DNA of 64,000 nt from Rhizobium sp. NFR03 (GTDB taxonomy: Bacteria; Pseudomonadota; Alphaproteobacteria; Rhizobiales; Rhizobiaceae): the NCBI RefSeq assembly GCF_900111275.1, contig NZ_FOGR01000004.1, positions 644,201-708,200 on the forward strand, written 5' to 3'. The position numbers were made by a program, and so were the translations under genes. Positions 45,201-53,789 of the stretch are shown in pieces. The notes under the pieces are model-generated. The model was not told the DNA's origin. It made no database searches and saw only the letters and a list, made by a program, of their open reading frames with translations. Position 1 is the stretch's first letter, and every line of letters begins with the position of its first letter.

Positions 45201-45419
45201 TTCATCATGGGCGTGGTGCCGCTGGTCATTTCGACCGGGGCAGGGGCCGAGATGCGCGCCGCCATGGGCATCGCCGTCTTCTCGGGCATGATCGGCGTGA
45301 CCTTCTTCGGCATCTTCATGACGCCGGTCTTCTATGTGCTGGTGCGCAAGCTGGCAGGAAACCGGCCGCTGAAGATCTCGACGGATGAACATCACACGCA
45401 TCTTGTGCCGGCGGAGTAG
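42237..45419 (+). CDS. RND efflux pump (HAE1/AcrB-MexF family)
   Basis: Inner-membrane proton-driven multidrug pump of 1060 residues, full length. It starts NISRFFIDRPVFAGVLSVLIV, has the first large periplasmic loop (TYPGANPKVIAETVATPLEESINGVE), the paired aspartates of the proton relay in TM4 (GIVVDDAIVVVENVERN) and a second permease half (LVLAAQYESLTLPIAI, GLSAKNAILIVEFARE). The ATG at 42237 has RBS GGAGAGG; the frame upstream to 42192 is less likely. It forms a tripartite system with the adaptor, and its closest named relatives are MexF-like pumps. Confidence 0.95.
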   Translation: MNISRFFIDRPVFAGVLSVLIVVAGLIGMRALPISEYPDVVPPSIVVRGTYPGANPKVIAETVATPLEESINGVEDMLYMSSQATADGVLTLTVTFKLGTDPDKAQQLVQNRVSQAEPRLPAEVRALGVTTVKSSPDLMMVVNLVSAGGRYDLTYLRNYAVLNIKDRLARIEGVGQVQVFGAGDYSMRVWIDPQKAAEYGLAASDITTAIRQQNVQAAAGIIGASPTLPGVDLQLSVNAQGRLQTPEQFGNIIVKSGANGEITRLRDVARIEMGAADYTLRSLLDGEPAVAVPVFQAPGSNAIAISDDVRATMAELSKAMPDGIRFEIVYDTTEFVRASIEKVIDTLLEAIALVVVVVILFLQTWRASIIPLIAVPVSIIGTFAVMYVFGFSVNALTLFGLVLAIGIVVDDAIVVVENVERNIENGLAPREATYRAMQEVSGPIIAIALVLVAVFVPLAFITGLSGQFYRQFALTIAISTVISAINSLTLSPALAALLLKGHHAKKDMLTIAMDKAFGWFFRGFNRAFGAASNGYGRSIGGLLSRKSVVMVIYLALAGATYGMFNAVPGGFVPAQDKQYLIGFAQLPDGATLDRTESVIKKMSDIALQQPGVKNAIAFPGLSINGFTIGSNAGIVFAILDDFEERTTPELSGGAIAMQLNQKYAGIQDAFIAMFPPPPVNGLGSTGGFKLQIEDRAGFGYQALDEATKAFIAKAYQTPELAGIFSSFQINVPQLFADLDRTKAEQLGVSVTDVFDALQIYLGSLYVNDFNAFGRTYSVRVQADAKYRAKPEDIGQLKVRSQTGQMIPLSALLKVDATTGPERTTRYNGFLAADVNGAPAPGFSSGQAQAAIEQIARDTLPSGIDFEWTDLTYQQILAGSSGFLVFPLALLLVYLVLAAQYESLTLPIAIIMIVPMGVLAALTGVWLTGGDNNIFTQIGLVVLVGLSAKNAILIVEFARELEFEGRTPMQAAVEASRLRLRPILMTSMAFIMGVVPLVISTGAGAEMRAAMGIAVFSGMIGVTFFGIFMTPVFYVLVRKLAGNRPLKISTDEHHTHLVPAE

Positions 45420-45446
45420 GTCTAAAGGCATTGCTACGGCGAGACG

Positions 45447-45477
45447 CGCCGCCGAGCCTCAGGTTCGGCGGCGTTTT
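45447..45477 (+). terminator. rho-independent terminator after the RND pump gene
   Basis: CGCCGCCGA and TCGGCGGCG form a 9-base-pair perfect stem around a 9-base loop, followed by TTTT. It begins 28 bases after the pump stop codon. Confidence 0.8.
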
Positions 45478-45557
45478 GCATCTGGGGTAGGTAAGCTCAG
45501 GTGACAAACTGCAGAGAACAATGTTAGATCGGTCAGAGCTTTGCGCAAACAGACAGA

Positions 45558-46019
45558 GTGATTGTGAAATATACGCGAAACGCGACAACCACGACCTACA
45601 TCCCCGATGACCTCGACCGGCGCATCATCGCCCATCTGAGGGTCGACGGACGAGCATCGCTGTCGAAACTTTCCGATGCGCTGGGTGTTGCTCGAGGCAC
45701 CGTTCAGAACCGGCTCGATCGTCTTCTGGAGACGGGAACGCTGCTCGGTTTCACAGTGCGGGTGCGGGAGGATTTTGATGCGCAGACCATTCATGCGGTG
45801 ATGATGATCGAGGTCGTGGGAAAATCGACGACGCAGGTCATTCGTCGTCTGCGCGGAATTCCCGAAATCTACGCGCTCCACACCACGAATGGGAATTGGG
45901 ATCTCGTTGCGAACATGCGTTCTGCGACATTGTCGGATTTCGATCGCGTCCTGCGCGAGGTGAGGATGATCGAAGGTGTGTCCAACAGCGAGACGAGCCT
46001 TCTTTTGAGCAGCGTTTGA
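45558..46019 (+). CDS. Lrp/AsnC-family transcriptional regulator
   Basis: Regulator of 153 residues with an AsnC-type helix-turn-helix (about 18-62: DDLDRRIIAHLRVDGRASLSKLSDALGVARGTVQNRL) and a C-terminal RAM ligand-binding domain (about 70-150). The start is a GTG at 45558. It is 16 bases upstream of the RidA-type gene and probably regulates it. These regulators respond to amino acids. Confidence 0.9.
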   Translation: MIVKYTRNATTTTYIPDDLDRRIIAHLRVDGRASLSKLSDALGVARGTVQNRLDRLLETGTLLGFTVRVREDFDAQTIHAVMMIEVVGKSTTQVIRRLRGIPEIYALHTTNGNWDLVANMRSATLSDFDRVLREVRMIEGVSNSETSLLLSSV

Positions 46020-46035
46020 GAAGGAGGGGGAGGCG

Positions 46036-46494
46036 ATGAGCGTCTATCGGCGGCTTGAGGAACTGGGTCTGGTCCTGCCGGCACCGCTGGCACCTGGCGG
46101 CAATTATGTGCCGGCTAAGAGAGCGGGCGATATGCTGTATCTCGCCGGGCAGGGGGCGGCACGTGCGGAGGGCGGATGGCATACCGGCAAGGTCGGTCGC
46201 GATGTCTCGAAAGAAGACGCGCGCGGCCACGCCCGCATCGTCGCGTTGCAGGTCCTGTCTACGGTGCAGCATGCGATTGGCGATCTCGATACGGTCGAGG
46301 TTATCAAGGTTTTCGGGATGGTGAATGCCGTGCCGGAATTTACCGAGCACCCGTTCGTCATCAACGGCTTCTCGGACCTTCTGATCGAGGTCATGGGTGA
46401 GGACGGCCGCCACGCGCGGTCCGCCATCGGCATGGGCTCCCTTCCCAACGGCATGACGGTGGAGATCGAGACGATCTTGCGGATCAAGCGTTGA
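46036..46494 (+). CDS. RidA/YjgF family protein
   Basis: A 152-residue RidA-type protein: AKRAGDMLYLAGQGA at the N-terminus, VKVFGMVNAVPEFTEHP in the middle, and the conserved arginine segment RHARSAIGMGSLPNGMTVEIETI. RidA proteins hydrolyse reactive enamine/imine intermediates of amino-acid metabolism; this one is longer than enteric RidA (about 128) and belongs to the extended subgroups. RBS AAGGAGGGGG lies before the ATG. It is paired with an Lrp-type regulator, which suggests induction by an amino acid. Confidence 0.9.
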   Translation: MSVYRRLEELGLVLPAPLAPGGNYVPAKRAGDMLYLAGQGAARAEGGWHTGKVGRDVSKEDARGHARIVALQVLSTVQHAIGDLDTVEVIKVFGMVNAVPEFTEHPFVINGFSDLLIEVMGEDGRHARSAIGMGSLPNGMTVEIETILRIKR

Positions 46495-46512
46495 TGGGCT
46501 GGCCCGTCAGGT

Positions 46513-48582
46513 TCACGGCTGGCAGATAATCCTTGCGATCTCCGCCGCCAGTTGATCCTGCGAGTATGGCTTGCCGAGCCTGGGAATATTCAGCTCGGTG
46601 CCGGCCGGAAGCTCTGCATAGCCGGTAGCGATCAGGATTCGGAGATCAGGCCGCATGGCAAGAGCTTGCCGGGCGAGTTCTGCACCGTTCATGCCGGGCA
46701 TCGAGAAGTCGGTGATCATCAGATCGAAGGCGTCGCCGCTTTCCAACACCCCCAGCGCCTGGCGCCCTGAGTTTGCTTCAACGACGCTATGACCGAGATC
46801 TTCGAGCATATCCACGGTGCTCATCGCAATCAGAGCGTCATCATCGACCATGAGAATGCGAAGGGCTTCCGATCTCTGCGACTTTTCGATCATTGGAACC
46901 TCAGGCGGCGGCATCTTTTCGGCAAGATCGCTATTGCGCGCGACGGGCAGACGCAGGATGGCGGTGGTGCCTTCTCCCGGGCGGCTGTGCAGTTGCAGGG
47001 CGCCCTTTAGCTGAATGGCGAGCCCGTGAATCATGGATAGACCGAGGCCCGTGCCCTTGCCCAGCTCTTTGGTCGAGAAGAAGGGATCGATCGCCTTCCG
47101 AAGCGTTTCCGGGTCCATGCCGACCCCCGTATCGGTGACGGAGAGAACGAGATAGCGACCGGCGGAAAGCACATCTGTCGCCATAGCGCGATCTTCGACG
47201 TCAAGGCGGATGGTAATCGTTCCGCCGTCCGGCATCGCGTCACGTGCGTTGACGACAAGGTTGAGGAGGGCAAGTTCCAGCTGATTGCTGTCGGCTTCGG
47301 CCGGTGGCAGGTCGTTCGCGAACTCACTCTGCAAGGTAATGGCGGACCCGACCGATCGGCGGAGGAGATCTTCCATTTCCGTCACCAGCTTGCGCAGATC
47401 GACGGGCCCCACCTGAAGATCCTGCCGGCGCGCAAAGGCAAGCAGACGTTGAGTCAGAGACGCGCCACGACGTGCGCCCTGAACGGCGCCATCGATGAGG
47501 CGGACGGCCTTCGCGTCGCCATCGACGTGCTTGCGCAGCAGTTCAAGGTTACCAAGTACCGCCATCAGCAGGTTGTTGAAGTCGTGCGCGACGCCGCCGG
47601 TCAACTGACCGATCGCCTCCATCTTCAAGGCCTGACGCAGTTGTTCCTCTGCCTTTTCGCGCTGCGCGACCTCGCTCATGACGACGGCATGGGCTTCCTC
47701 AAGCTCCGCCGTCCGCTTCGTCACACGATCCTCCAGCGTCTCGTTGATCTGTCGCTGCTGCTCCTCCAGCCGCCGGCGCTCGGTGATATCGGCGGAAACG
47801 CCAACGAGCTTTGCAGGGCGCCCCGTGCGGTCCCGATAGACCTGCGCGCGGATTTCAGCCCAGTGCAGCGAGCCATCCGGCCAGACGACCTTGTATTCGA
47901 TCGAATAGTCCTGTCCGGTCTCGATGGTCTTGCCCACGGCTGCAATCATCCGCTCCCGATCTTCCGGGTGAATGCTGGCAATCAGCTCTTCATAGGTGAG
48001 CGTTTCCGCCGCATCGCGACCAAAGATCGATCGGCACATGACCGAGGTGGTCAACGTTTCTGTCGCGAGGTCGAGCTCCCATGCGCCCAGCCGTCCCGCT
48101 TCGAGCGCCGTTGCCAGCCGCCTTTCGCCGTCGTCCAGAGCCTGCATCCGCAAACGGGCCTCGAACTGGCGACGGCGCCCTCGCATCGCCGTGCGCGCGA
48201 CGCTGATGAATGTCGTCGCGTGGAAGGGCCGCTCGATGAAGCTGACGTTTCCAAGCACCTCGGACAGGCGCGCGGCTGCGGGGTTGCGCTCGGGACCGCC
48301 GCCGCGCTGCGTCAGGACGATGAAGGGCAGATCCGACCAGCTTGGTTGCGCCGAAATCCACCCGGAGAGGGGTTTCAGGTCGGCGGAACGGATAGCCTCT
48401 TCCGTGATGACGCCGAAAGCCACCTCTTCACCGAGCTGTTCCACGAATTGGCCCATGGTTTCTGCGGGCATCGACGCCATCCCGGCTTCGGCGAGCAGGG
48501 AAGCAGCAATTTGGGCATCGCGCCCGGCCGGCGCGAGAACGAGAACGGTCGCGACGCGATCAGAAATTGTCGCCACTCCCAT
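46513..48582 (-). CDS. hybrid sensor histidine kinase
   Basis: Cytoplasmic kinase of about 689 residues, with no clear membrane helix. Numbering from the TTG at 48588: receiver-like N-terminal domain (about 12-135) that lacks the usual acidic pocket, PAS domain (about 155-270), coiled coil, HisKA with His335 (GGVAHDFNNLL), HATPase with N-box Asn447 and G-boxes (DTGVGMD, GKGTGLGL), and a C-terminal receiver with Asp627 (LMITDFSMPG). Starts are ATG at 48582 or TTG at 48588, overlapping the KaiC-like gene, so the two are translationally coupled. It probably works with that ATPase. Confidence 0.9.
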   Translation of the reverse strand: MGVATISDRVATVLVLAPAGRDAQIAASLLAEAGMASMPAETMGQFVEQLGEEVAFGVITEEAIRSADLKPLSGWISAQPSWSDLPFIVLTQRGGGPERNPAAARLSEVLGNVSFIERPFHATTFISVARTAMRGRRRQFEARLRMQALDDGERRLATALEAGRLGAWELDLATETLTTSVMCRSIFGRDAAETLTYEELIASIHPEDRERMIAAVGKTIETGQDYSIEYKVVWPDGSLHWAEIRAQVYRDRTGRPAKLVGVSADITERRRLEEQQRQINETLEDRVTKRTAELEEAHAVVMSEVAQREKAEEQLRQALKMEAIGQLTGGVAHDFNNLLMAVLGNLELLRKHVDGDAKAVRLIDGAVQGARRGASLTQRLLAFARRQDLQVGPVDLRKLVTEMEDLLRRSVGSAITLQSEFANDLPPAEADSNQLELALLNLVVNARDAMPDGGTITIRLDVEDRAMATDVLSAGRYLVLSVTDTGVGMDPETLRKAIDPFFSTKELGKGTGLGLSMIHGLAIQLKGALQLHSRPGEGTTAILRLPVARNSDLAEKMPPPEVPMIEKSQRSEALRILMVDDDALIAMSTVDMLEDLGHSVVEANSGRQALGVLESGDAFDLMITDFSMPGMNGAELARQALAMRPDLRILIATGYAELPAGTELNIPRLGKPYSQDQLAAEIARIICQP

Positions 48583-50068
48583 CGGCAAGCGGCATCAGCG
48601 TCTGTCCACCGATGGTCAGAACCGGTACGCCGCGAAGAACGCCCTGGAAGCCGACAAGTGGTTCGCCGAGCCGCAGGCCATTCGAGTCTATGCGGTACTC
48701 CCGGATCGTATCCTCATGCTGTCCGGTTCGCTTCTTGATGACGGAGACGGCTCGCCGCACAGTTCCCGTCGCCTCGAAGTAACGGAGCAAAATGACCGTA
48801 TCAGCGAGGTAGGTGACATCGACAGGCGATTTCATGTCGCCGACCAGCCCGTGCTGGGCAACCGTCAGGAAGGTATTGGCACCCTGCCGATTGAGGTATT
48901 GCAGCAGCTCGTGGATGTGAAGAATAAGCGCATTCTCTTCCGGCATCGCCGCTTGATAGCCGTTGACGCTGTCGATCAGCACTGTCTTCGCGTTGAAGCG
49001 CGTCACGCTGTCGCGAACGCGCTGCGCAAACTCTCCGGGAGACAGTTCGGCAGCATCCACTTGCTCGATATGGAGATGCCCTGCGTCCCGCATTGCCTCC
49101 AGATCGATGCCCATGCTTCTGGTGCGTGTGAACAGAAGCCCCAGTTCCTCATCGAAAACGAAGATGGCGGCCGTTTCGCCCCGCTTGATGGCAGCTTCCA
49201 CGAATTGAAGCCCGAAAAGGCTCTTGCCCGTGCCGGCAGGTCCGATCAACAGTGTGCTCGATCCGCGTGAGATGCCGCCCCCCAGAAGACCGTCCAGCGC
49301 CGGTATACCGCTGCTCAGCGTCGTCCGTTCGAAGTCTGTGCGATGTTCGGTAGCGCGCAGCCGCGGAAAGACTGCAACGCCGCCTGTCTCGATGATGTAG
49401 TCGTGATATCCGCCGCGGTAGGCCTTGCCACGATATTTGATGATGCGCATTCGTCGGCGCTCGGCCCCATAGTTCGGGGCCAGTTCCTCGAGATGAATGA
49501 CGCCGTGAACGACACTATGGACGGTCTTGTCGAGCGTATCGGCTGTCAGATCGTCAAGGAGAAGAACGGTCGCGCCGGATTTCGAGAAATAATGCTTGAG
49601 CGCAAGAATCTGGCGTCGGTAGCGCAGCGAACTCTGCGCGAGAAGGCGAATTTCCGACAGACTATCGATGACGACGCGGCTCGGGCGAACCCGCTCGAAC
49701 GCCTCGAAGATCAGCTTGGTGGTTTCGCCCAGTTCAAGGTCGGATGAATAGAGCAGGCTTTGCTGCTGCTCGGAATCCAGCAGGCTCTCCGGCGGCACCA
49801 GTTCGAAGATGGTGATGTCCCCGCCGATCTCCATCCCGTGTGAGGCGGCGCTGTTGCGCAGTTCGTCTTCCGTTTCTGAAAGGGTGATGTAAAGGCAGCG
49901 CTCACCGCGTGCAGCACCCTCCAGGAGGAACTGCAACGAGATCGTCGTCTTGCCGGTGCCGGGGGAACCCTCCAGAAGAAAGACATGTCGGCGGGACAAT
50001 CCGCCAGCCAGCACGTCATCAAGGCCTTTTACGCCAGTCAGGGCCATCGAGCCCAACTCGTCCGTCAT
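48560..50068 (-). CDS. KaiC-like double-domain RecA ATPase
   Basis: Protein of 502 residues with two KaiC domains. CI has Walker A GSPGTGKTT (about 34-42) and CII has GPAGTGKS (about 276-283); paired catalytic acids follow each (LSETEDEL, FDEELG). The CII segment that carries Ser431-Thr432 in cyanobacterial KaiC aligns here with VTYLADTVILL, giving Thr419-Tyr420. No kaiA or kaiB is adjacent. The ATG at 50068 has AAGGAATGG upstream. It overlaps the hybrid kinase gene, so the pair may form a stress- or time-signalling module as proposed for non-cyanobacterial KaiC. Confidence 0.88.
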   Translation of the reverse strand: MTDELGSMALTGVKGLDDVLAGGLSRRHVFLLEGSPGTGKTTISLQFLLEGAARGERCLYITLSETEDELRNSAASHGMEIGGDITIFELVPPESLLDSEQQQSLLYSSDLELGETTKLIFEAFERVRPSRVVIDSLSEIRLLAQSSLRYRRQILALKHYFSKSGATVLLLDDLTADTLDKTVHSVVHGVIHLEELAPNYGAERRRMRIIKYRGKAYRGGYHDYIIETGGVAVFPRLRATEHRTDFERTTLSSGIPALDGLLGGGISRGSSTLLIGPAGTGKSLFGLQFVEAAIKRGETAAIFVFDEELGLLFTRTRSMGIDLEAMRDAGHLHIEQVDAAELSPGEFAQRVRDSVTRFNAKTVLIDSVNGYQAAMPEENALILHIHELLQYLNRQGANTFLTVAQHGLVGDMKSPVDVTYLADTVILLRYFEATGTVRRAVSVIKKRTGQHEDTIREYRIDSNGLRLGEPLVGFQGVLRGVPVLTIGGQTLMPLADGSGDNF

Positions 50069-50296
50069 CGTTTTTCCATTCCTTGGCGGCGCGCGCACCG
50101 ACCTCAATTCTACCTGCGGCGTCCTGAGAACGAAAATCCGGCCTTGCCTTTTTCGACTGAAATCGCTGCGTTCGTCGTCTGCAAATTATCTCTTACGCTT
50201 TGAAAGGTCTAATCCTATTCTTTGGAGGATGCAGTCAAATCGGCGTCAATGCAGCGGGGGATGATGCCCTTTCGCCGAGCCCGCTCTCCTCGCGTT
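50069..50296. other. intergenic region upstream of the KaiC-like gene
   Basis: The gap between the start of the KaiC-like gene and the stop of the lipocalin-like gene, both on the minus strand. It is AT-richer near 50150-50220, where the kaiC promoter is expected. No gene is supported. Confidence 0.35.
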
Positions 50297-51388
50297 TCAA
50301 TACCCCGTCATCTCGAGATAACCACGCCCGGAATGACTTCCTGAAAAAGCTATGGGCCCCTCCCAATAGGGGGTTCGGGTTGCCATCCACGCCTGCGGAT
50401 TGATGGCAGTGGTCGTGATGTCGAGACGGCGTGCGGGCAGTGTCAAGTGCCAGCCGACGGGCACCGTTCGCCCTGAAACCTGCGCCGTGACAACGGGCGA
50501 CACGGACAGTGCGCCCGGCGGAAGAGGAGAGGGTGTTCCGTCGGCGGCAATCCACGTTGCCGATGTGTAGCCAGCGCCGCTGTCGCGCAGACGAAAGCCC
50601 ATCAGTTTCTCGCCGGTGTCGAGATGCAGCGAAAACCAGTCCCAGCCGGTTTGGTCCGCAGCGAGCGGCTGAGAGGACCATTCGCGATCGAGCCATGCCT
50701 GACCGGTGACGGCGATCTCACCGCCGGGAAGAGAGAGCGTGCCGCTGACGTCATAAAAGGGCTGGGAATAATAATAGCTTGCCTGCCCGGCCGCTGACTT
50801 GACGGAGTAGCCCCCTTGGCCCTGGCGAACGAGCGGGCCTTTTGCCGAGAGGTCGAGAGCATAGCTGAAATCCTGCCCCGACGCTTTCAGCGAGACATCC
50901 GCAACCGCATCTTTACCCGCCACCGGTGCCGTCGCCTTCATCCGCCAGTCGTCGATCCAGGCATCGAATGGCTCTGCCGTTACGCCGGCTTGTCCGATGC
51001 CGCCGCGGGCGAGACGCTCCGCTACGAAGTGCCGCTCCGGCGTCGTCACCGCCGCATGTCCCATCCAGATCTGCGGGCTGGTCCAGCCCTCGCGATCACC
51101 CGGCTGCAAGGCCGAGCGGAAAAGTGTCCATTGCACGCCATACGCCTTGCCATCACTGCCCGTGAGATTGGCGGTGATGTACCACCATTCGATGCGGAAA
51201 TCGGCGTGCGGCCCATGATCGCGCGGGAAGGCGAAATCTTTGCCGGGCAGCGGTACGGCAAAGCCTTCGGCCGTCGTCCCGAGCCCCGCAAACCCCTGTG
51301 CCACCGCCACAAGCGGCTGGGCAACGCTAAGCAGAACGGACATCACGAGCGAAATGATTGTCCGGATGTGCATTGGCCTAGCGTTCAT
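50297..51388 (-). CDS. AttH/CrtC lipocalin-like exported protein
   Basis: A 363-residue exported protein of the lipocalin-like CrtC/AttH family: signal region ending LVAVAQG, then FPRDHGPHADFRIEWWYITANLTGSDG (the conserved WWY start of the domain), WMGHAAVT, LDREWSSQPLA and DWFSLHLDTGEKLMGFRLRD. Relatives hydrate carotenoids (CrtC) or accompany Att-type ABC exporters. The start is ATG 51388 (11-base overlap with the permease gene), with ATG 51373 as the alternative. Together with the ABC permease and ATPase it probably handles a lipid or hydrophobic ligand in the periplasm. Confidence 0.82.
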   Translation of the reverse strand: MNARPMHIRTIISLVMSVLLSVAQPLVAVAQGFAGLGTTAEGFAVPLPGKDFAFPRDHGPHADFRIEWWYITANLTGSDGKAYGVQWTLFRSALQPGDREGWTSPQIWMGHAAVTTPERHFVAERLARGGIGQAGVTAEPFDAWIDDWRMKATAPVAGKDAVADVSLKASGQDFSYALDLSAKGPLVRQGQGGYSVKSAAGQASYYYSQPFYDVSGTLSLPGGEIAVTGQAWLDREWSSQPLAADQTGWDWFSLHLDTGEKLMGFRLRDSGAGYTSATWIAADGTPSPLPPGALSVSPVVTAQVSGRTVPVGWHLTLPARRLDITTTAINPQAWMATRTPYWEGPIAFSGSHSGRGYLEMTGY

Positions 51389-53789
51389 TTGCAAAGACCC
51401 TCAGAAGATCCGACGGCGCGACAGCTGCAAGCTGGCGCAGGGGGATGAAGGCAGAGAGCAGGCTCGCGGCAAGCGCGAGCGCTGCAAGGCGAACCCAGTC
51501 CATGGGAAAGATGTGCATTGGGAGCTTCCAGCCGAAGGCCTCGACGTTGACGACGGAAAGCAGCACCCAGGCCAGTCCGAGCCCGACCGGAAGGGCTGCC
51601 AGTAGTGTGATCGCGGCGAGGACAAGGGTCCGGGCAAGTTCGAGGAGCACGAGCTGTCGCCGCGTCAGCCCCATCGCCCAGATAGGCGCGAGTTGCGGCA
51701 GGCGCATGGTCGAGAGCGTCATGAGGCTTGCAAACATGGCAAGACCGGCAACGCCGAGGGTGAGAATGTTGAGCGCGGCCGTCACAGAAAAGGTCTGCTC
51801 GAAGATGTCGAGTGAACGACGCTTGAGGCTCGCCTGATCGACGAGGTTTTCCGGCGGGAGATCGAAACGCTCGCGCAACGCCTCCGAGATGACGTCGATC
51901 TTGTCGGACGGTAGGCGCAGACCGTAGCGGAGGCGTGCAACGTCCGGATAGTGCGTCGTCAGAGCGTCGATGCCGATCATGACCTGGGGAAGGGGATTGC
52001 CGTAGTCGGAGTAGACGCCGGCGACCGTCGTCGTCCAGCCGCCGGGAAGCATCAGGCTGTCGCCGATGACGAGCCCATCCCGCCGCGACAACTGCTCGTT
52101 GATCAGCGCACCCGTCCCCTTCGCCACACGATCCCACGTGTCCGGCACACTTGCGAGGAGCGGCCAGTTGTTGCGGTAGGTCGGATGGTCTGCAACACCG
52201 AATATCTCCGCCGGAGCGCCCCGTACCTCGCCCGAGACACTCCAGATCGGCAGAACTGCATCCACACGGCCGGCAAGCCAGCCGCGCAGATCTGCCGCCT
52301 GAGCCTCGTCGCGAGCTGTGACGTAGAGTTCGGCGGCAAGCCTCTGGTCGAGCCAGCCGGTGAAGGTCAACCGAAAGCTCGAAACCATGGTTCCCACACC
52401 GATATTGGCGGAGAGGGCCAGGAGCAGGGCCATCAGGGCGAGCGAAAGCCCGGGTAGTTGCTGACGTGTATCTGCCCAGAACCACTCCCCGATCGGCCGC
52501 TTGGTCACCCTCTGCATGAGCGCGAGAAACGCGGCGAGAAGCACCGGCAGCAGGAGAGCGGCACCGAGAAGGAGGCCGCCAAGCACCGAGAAGCCGACGA
52601 CGAGGCCCGAGCCGAAAACGGCAAGGACAATCGTTGTCGCAAATAGCGCGATAGCCGCGACTGCTTGAAGCCGAAGCCCCAGCTCTGACGCGCGCGCCCA
52701 GGCTCGCGGCTGGGCCGGTGCCAGGAGGGGCATGCGCCAGACCCGCCATAGGCTCTGCGCGGCCGCAGCCAGCGTGCCGAAGAGCGCGATAGCCAGGCCG
52801 GATGCCCACCATTCCGGCCGCAGGGTCAGGGTTCCGGGAACGCTGGCGCCATAAAGCCCCTGCAATGTTGCGGCCACACCCGGAAGGAGGACGGATCCCA
52901 CGAGATAGCCGAGAAGAACGCCGGCGACACCCGCGACAAGCGCGAAGCCGACCAGTTCTGCGAGAAGCAGGCCGGTCAGCGTCGTTGCGGGCAAGCCGAG
53001 CGAGCGAAGGGTGCGAAAGGTCGCGCGGCGCTGCTCGAAGGCAAGGCCGATTGCGGAATAGACGATGAAGAGGCCGACGGCGAAGGCTAGAAACCCGAAA
53101 GCGGTGAGGTTGAGATGAAAGCTGTCGGTCAGGCGGGCGAGATCGCCTTGAGCATCCGGCGTCTTGACGACGAGGCCCGGGGCGAGCTGCTCGATGGGAG
53201 GCAAGCCCTGCCGCTGCTCGGATGCGACGATCAGCTGGCTGATGTCACCCGGTTTTCCAAGTAGTCGCTGGGCGGTGCCGATATCGGTCATGCCGATGCC
53301 GGAGAGAAGCGAAGCGGTGACCTTCAGAGGTGGCAGGGATTGCCCCGAAAGCCTTTCTGCCGTTTCCGCTGAAACGTAGAGCAGGCCGGGCGGCGTGAGG
53401 AAGGCGAGGAGATCGCCGTCTCGACCGATGTCAGCCTCCAGTCCTTCGGCGGGCATGGTGAGGGGATCGATGCCGATCAGATGCAGACGCGTCGGTCCGA
53501 GACGGAGCGTTCCCTCGATCACGGGGGAGACGAGCCAGCCGGCGCGGCGAAGTGCGATGTAAGCAGATTGGGTAATCGGCGCGCCTGTGGCACTGACGAT
53601 CCGGTCGAGGCGGTCCTGCCCGAGCGTGGCCGCCGCGCGATCATAGCTTGCGCGCGCCTCTGCGTTGATGGCTTGAACGCCGGACCAGAGGGCTGTCGCC
53701 AGCGACAGGCCAAGGAGCAGCATGACGAGCTGTAGCGGTCGTCTGCGCCAGTGCGAGAGGAGCGCTGCCATCGCCGCACGGCGCATCAT
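51378..53789 (-). CDS. ABC transporter permease with two FtsX domains
   Basis: A large, 803-residue permease of the MacB/LolCE/FtsX type: one N-terminal helix (about 18-40), a periplasmic domain, a group of helices around 225-340, further helices around 370-440 and a second periplasmic domain, then three helices near the C-terminus (about 670-790). It looks like two FtsX permease halves in one chain. The start overlaps the ATPase stop (ATGA). With the ATPase and the AttH-like protein it forms an Att/Lol-like exporter; the cargo is unknown. Confidence 0.88.
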   Translation of the reverse strand: MMRRAAMAALLSHWRRRPLQLVMLLLGLSLATALWSGVQAINAEARASYDRAAATLGQDRLDRIVSATGAPITQSAYIALRRAGWLVSPVIEGTLRLGPTRLHLIGIDPLTMPAEGLEADIGRDGDLLAFLTPPGLLYVSAETAERLSGQSLPPLKVTASLLSGIGMTDIGTAQRLLGKPGDISQLIVASEQRQGLPPIEQLAPGLVVKTPDAQGDLARLTDSFHLNLTAFGFLAFAVGLFIVYSAIGLAFEQRRATFRTLRSLGLPATTLTGLLLAELVGFALVAGVAGVLLGYLVGSVLLPGVAATLQGLYGASVPGTLTLRPEWWASGLAIALFGTLAAAAQSLWRVWRMPLLAPAQPRAWARASELGLRLQAVAAIALFATTIVLAVFGSGLVVGFSVLGGLLLGAALLLPVLLAAFLALMQRVTKRPIGEWFWADTRQQLPGLSLALMALLLALSANIGVGTMVSSFRLTFTGWLDQRLAAELYVTARDEAQAADLRGWLAGRVDAVLPIWSVSGEVRGAPAEIFGVADHPTYRNNWPLLASVPDTWDRVAKGTGALINEQLSRRDGLVIGDSLMLPGGWTTTVAGVYSDYGNPLPQVMIGIDALTTHYPDVARLRYGLRLPSDKIDVISEALRERFDLPPENLVDQASLKRRSLDIFEQTFSVTAALNILTLGVAGLAMFASLMTLSTMRLPQLAPIWAMGLTRRQLVLLELARTLVLAAITLLAALPVGLGLAWVLLSVVNVEAFGWKLPMHIFPMDWVRLAALALAASLLSAFIPLRQLAAVAPSDLLRVFANER

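Noticed and set aside
43029..45431. 800-codon open frame on the minus strand
   Set aside because: It is the antisense of the RND pump gene. Its protein is Arg/His/Asp-rich with no recognisable domain, as expected for a shadow frame in GC-rich DNA.
47449..48738. 429-codon plus-strand frame
   Set aside because: Antisense to the hybrid kinase and the end of the KaiC-like gene, with no family resemblance.
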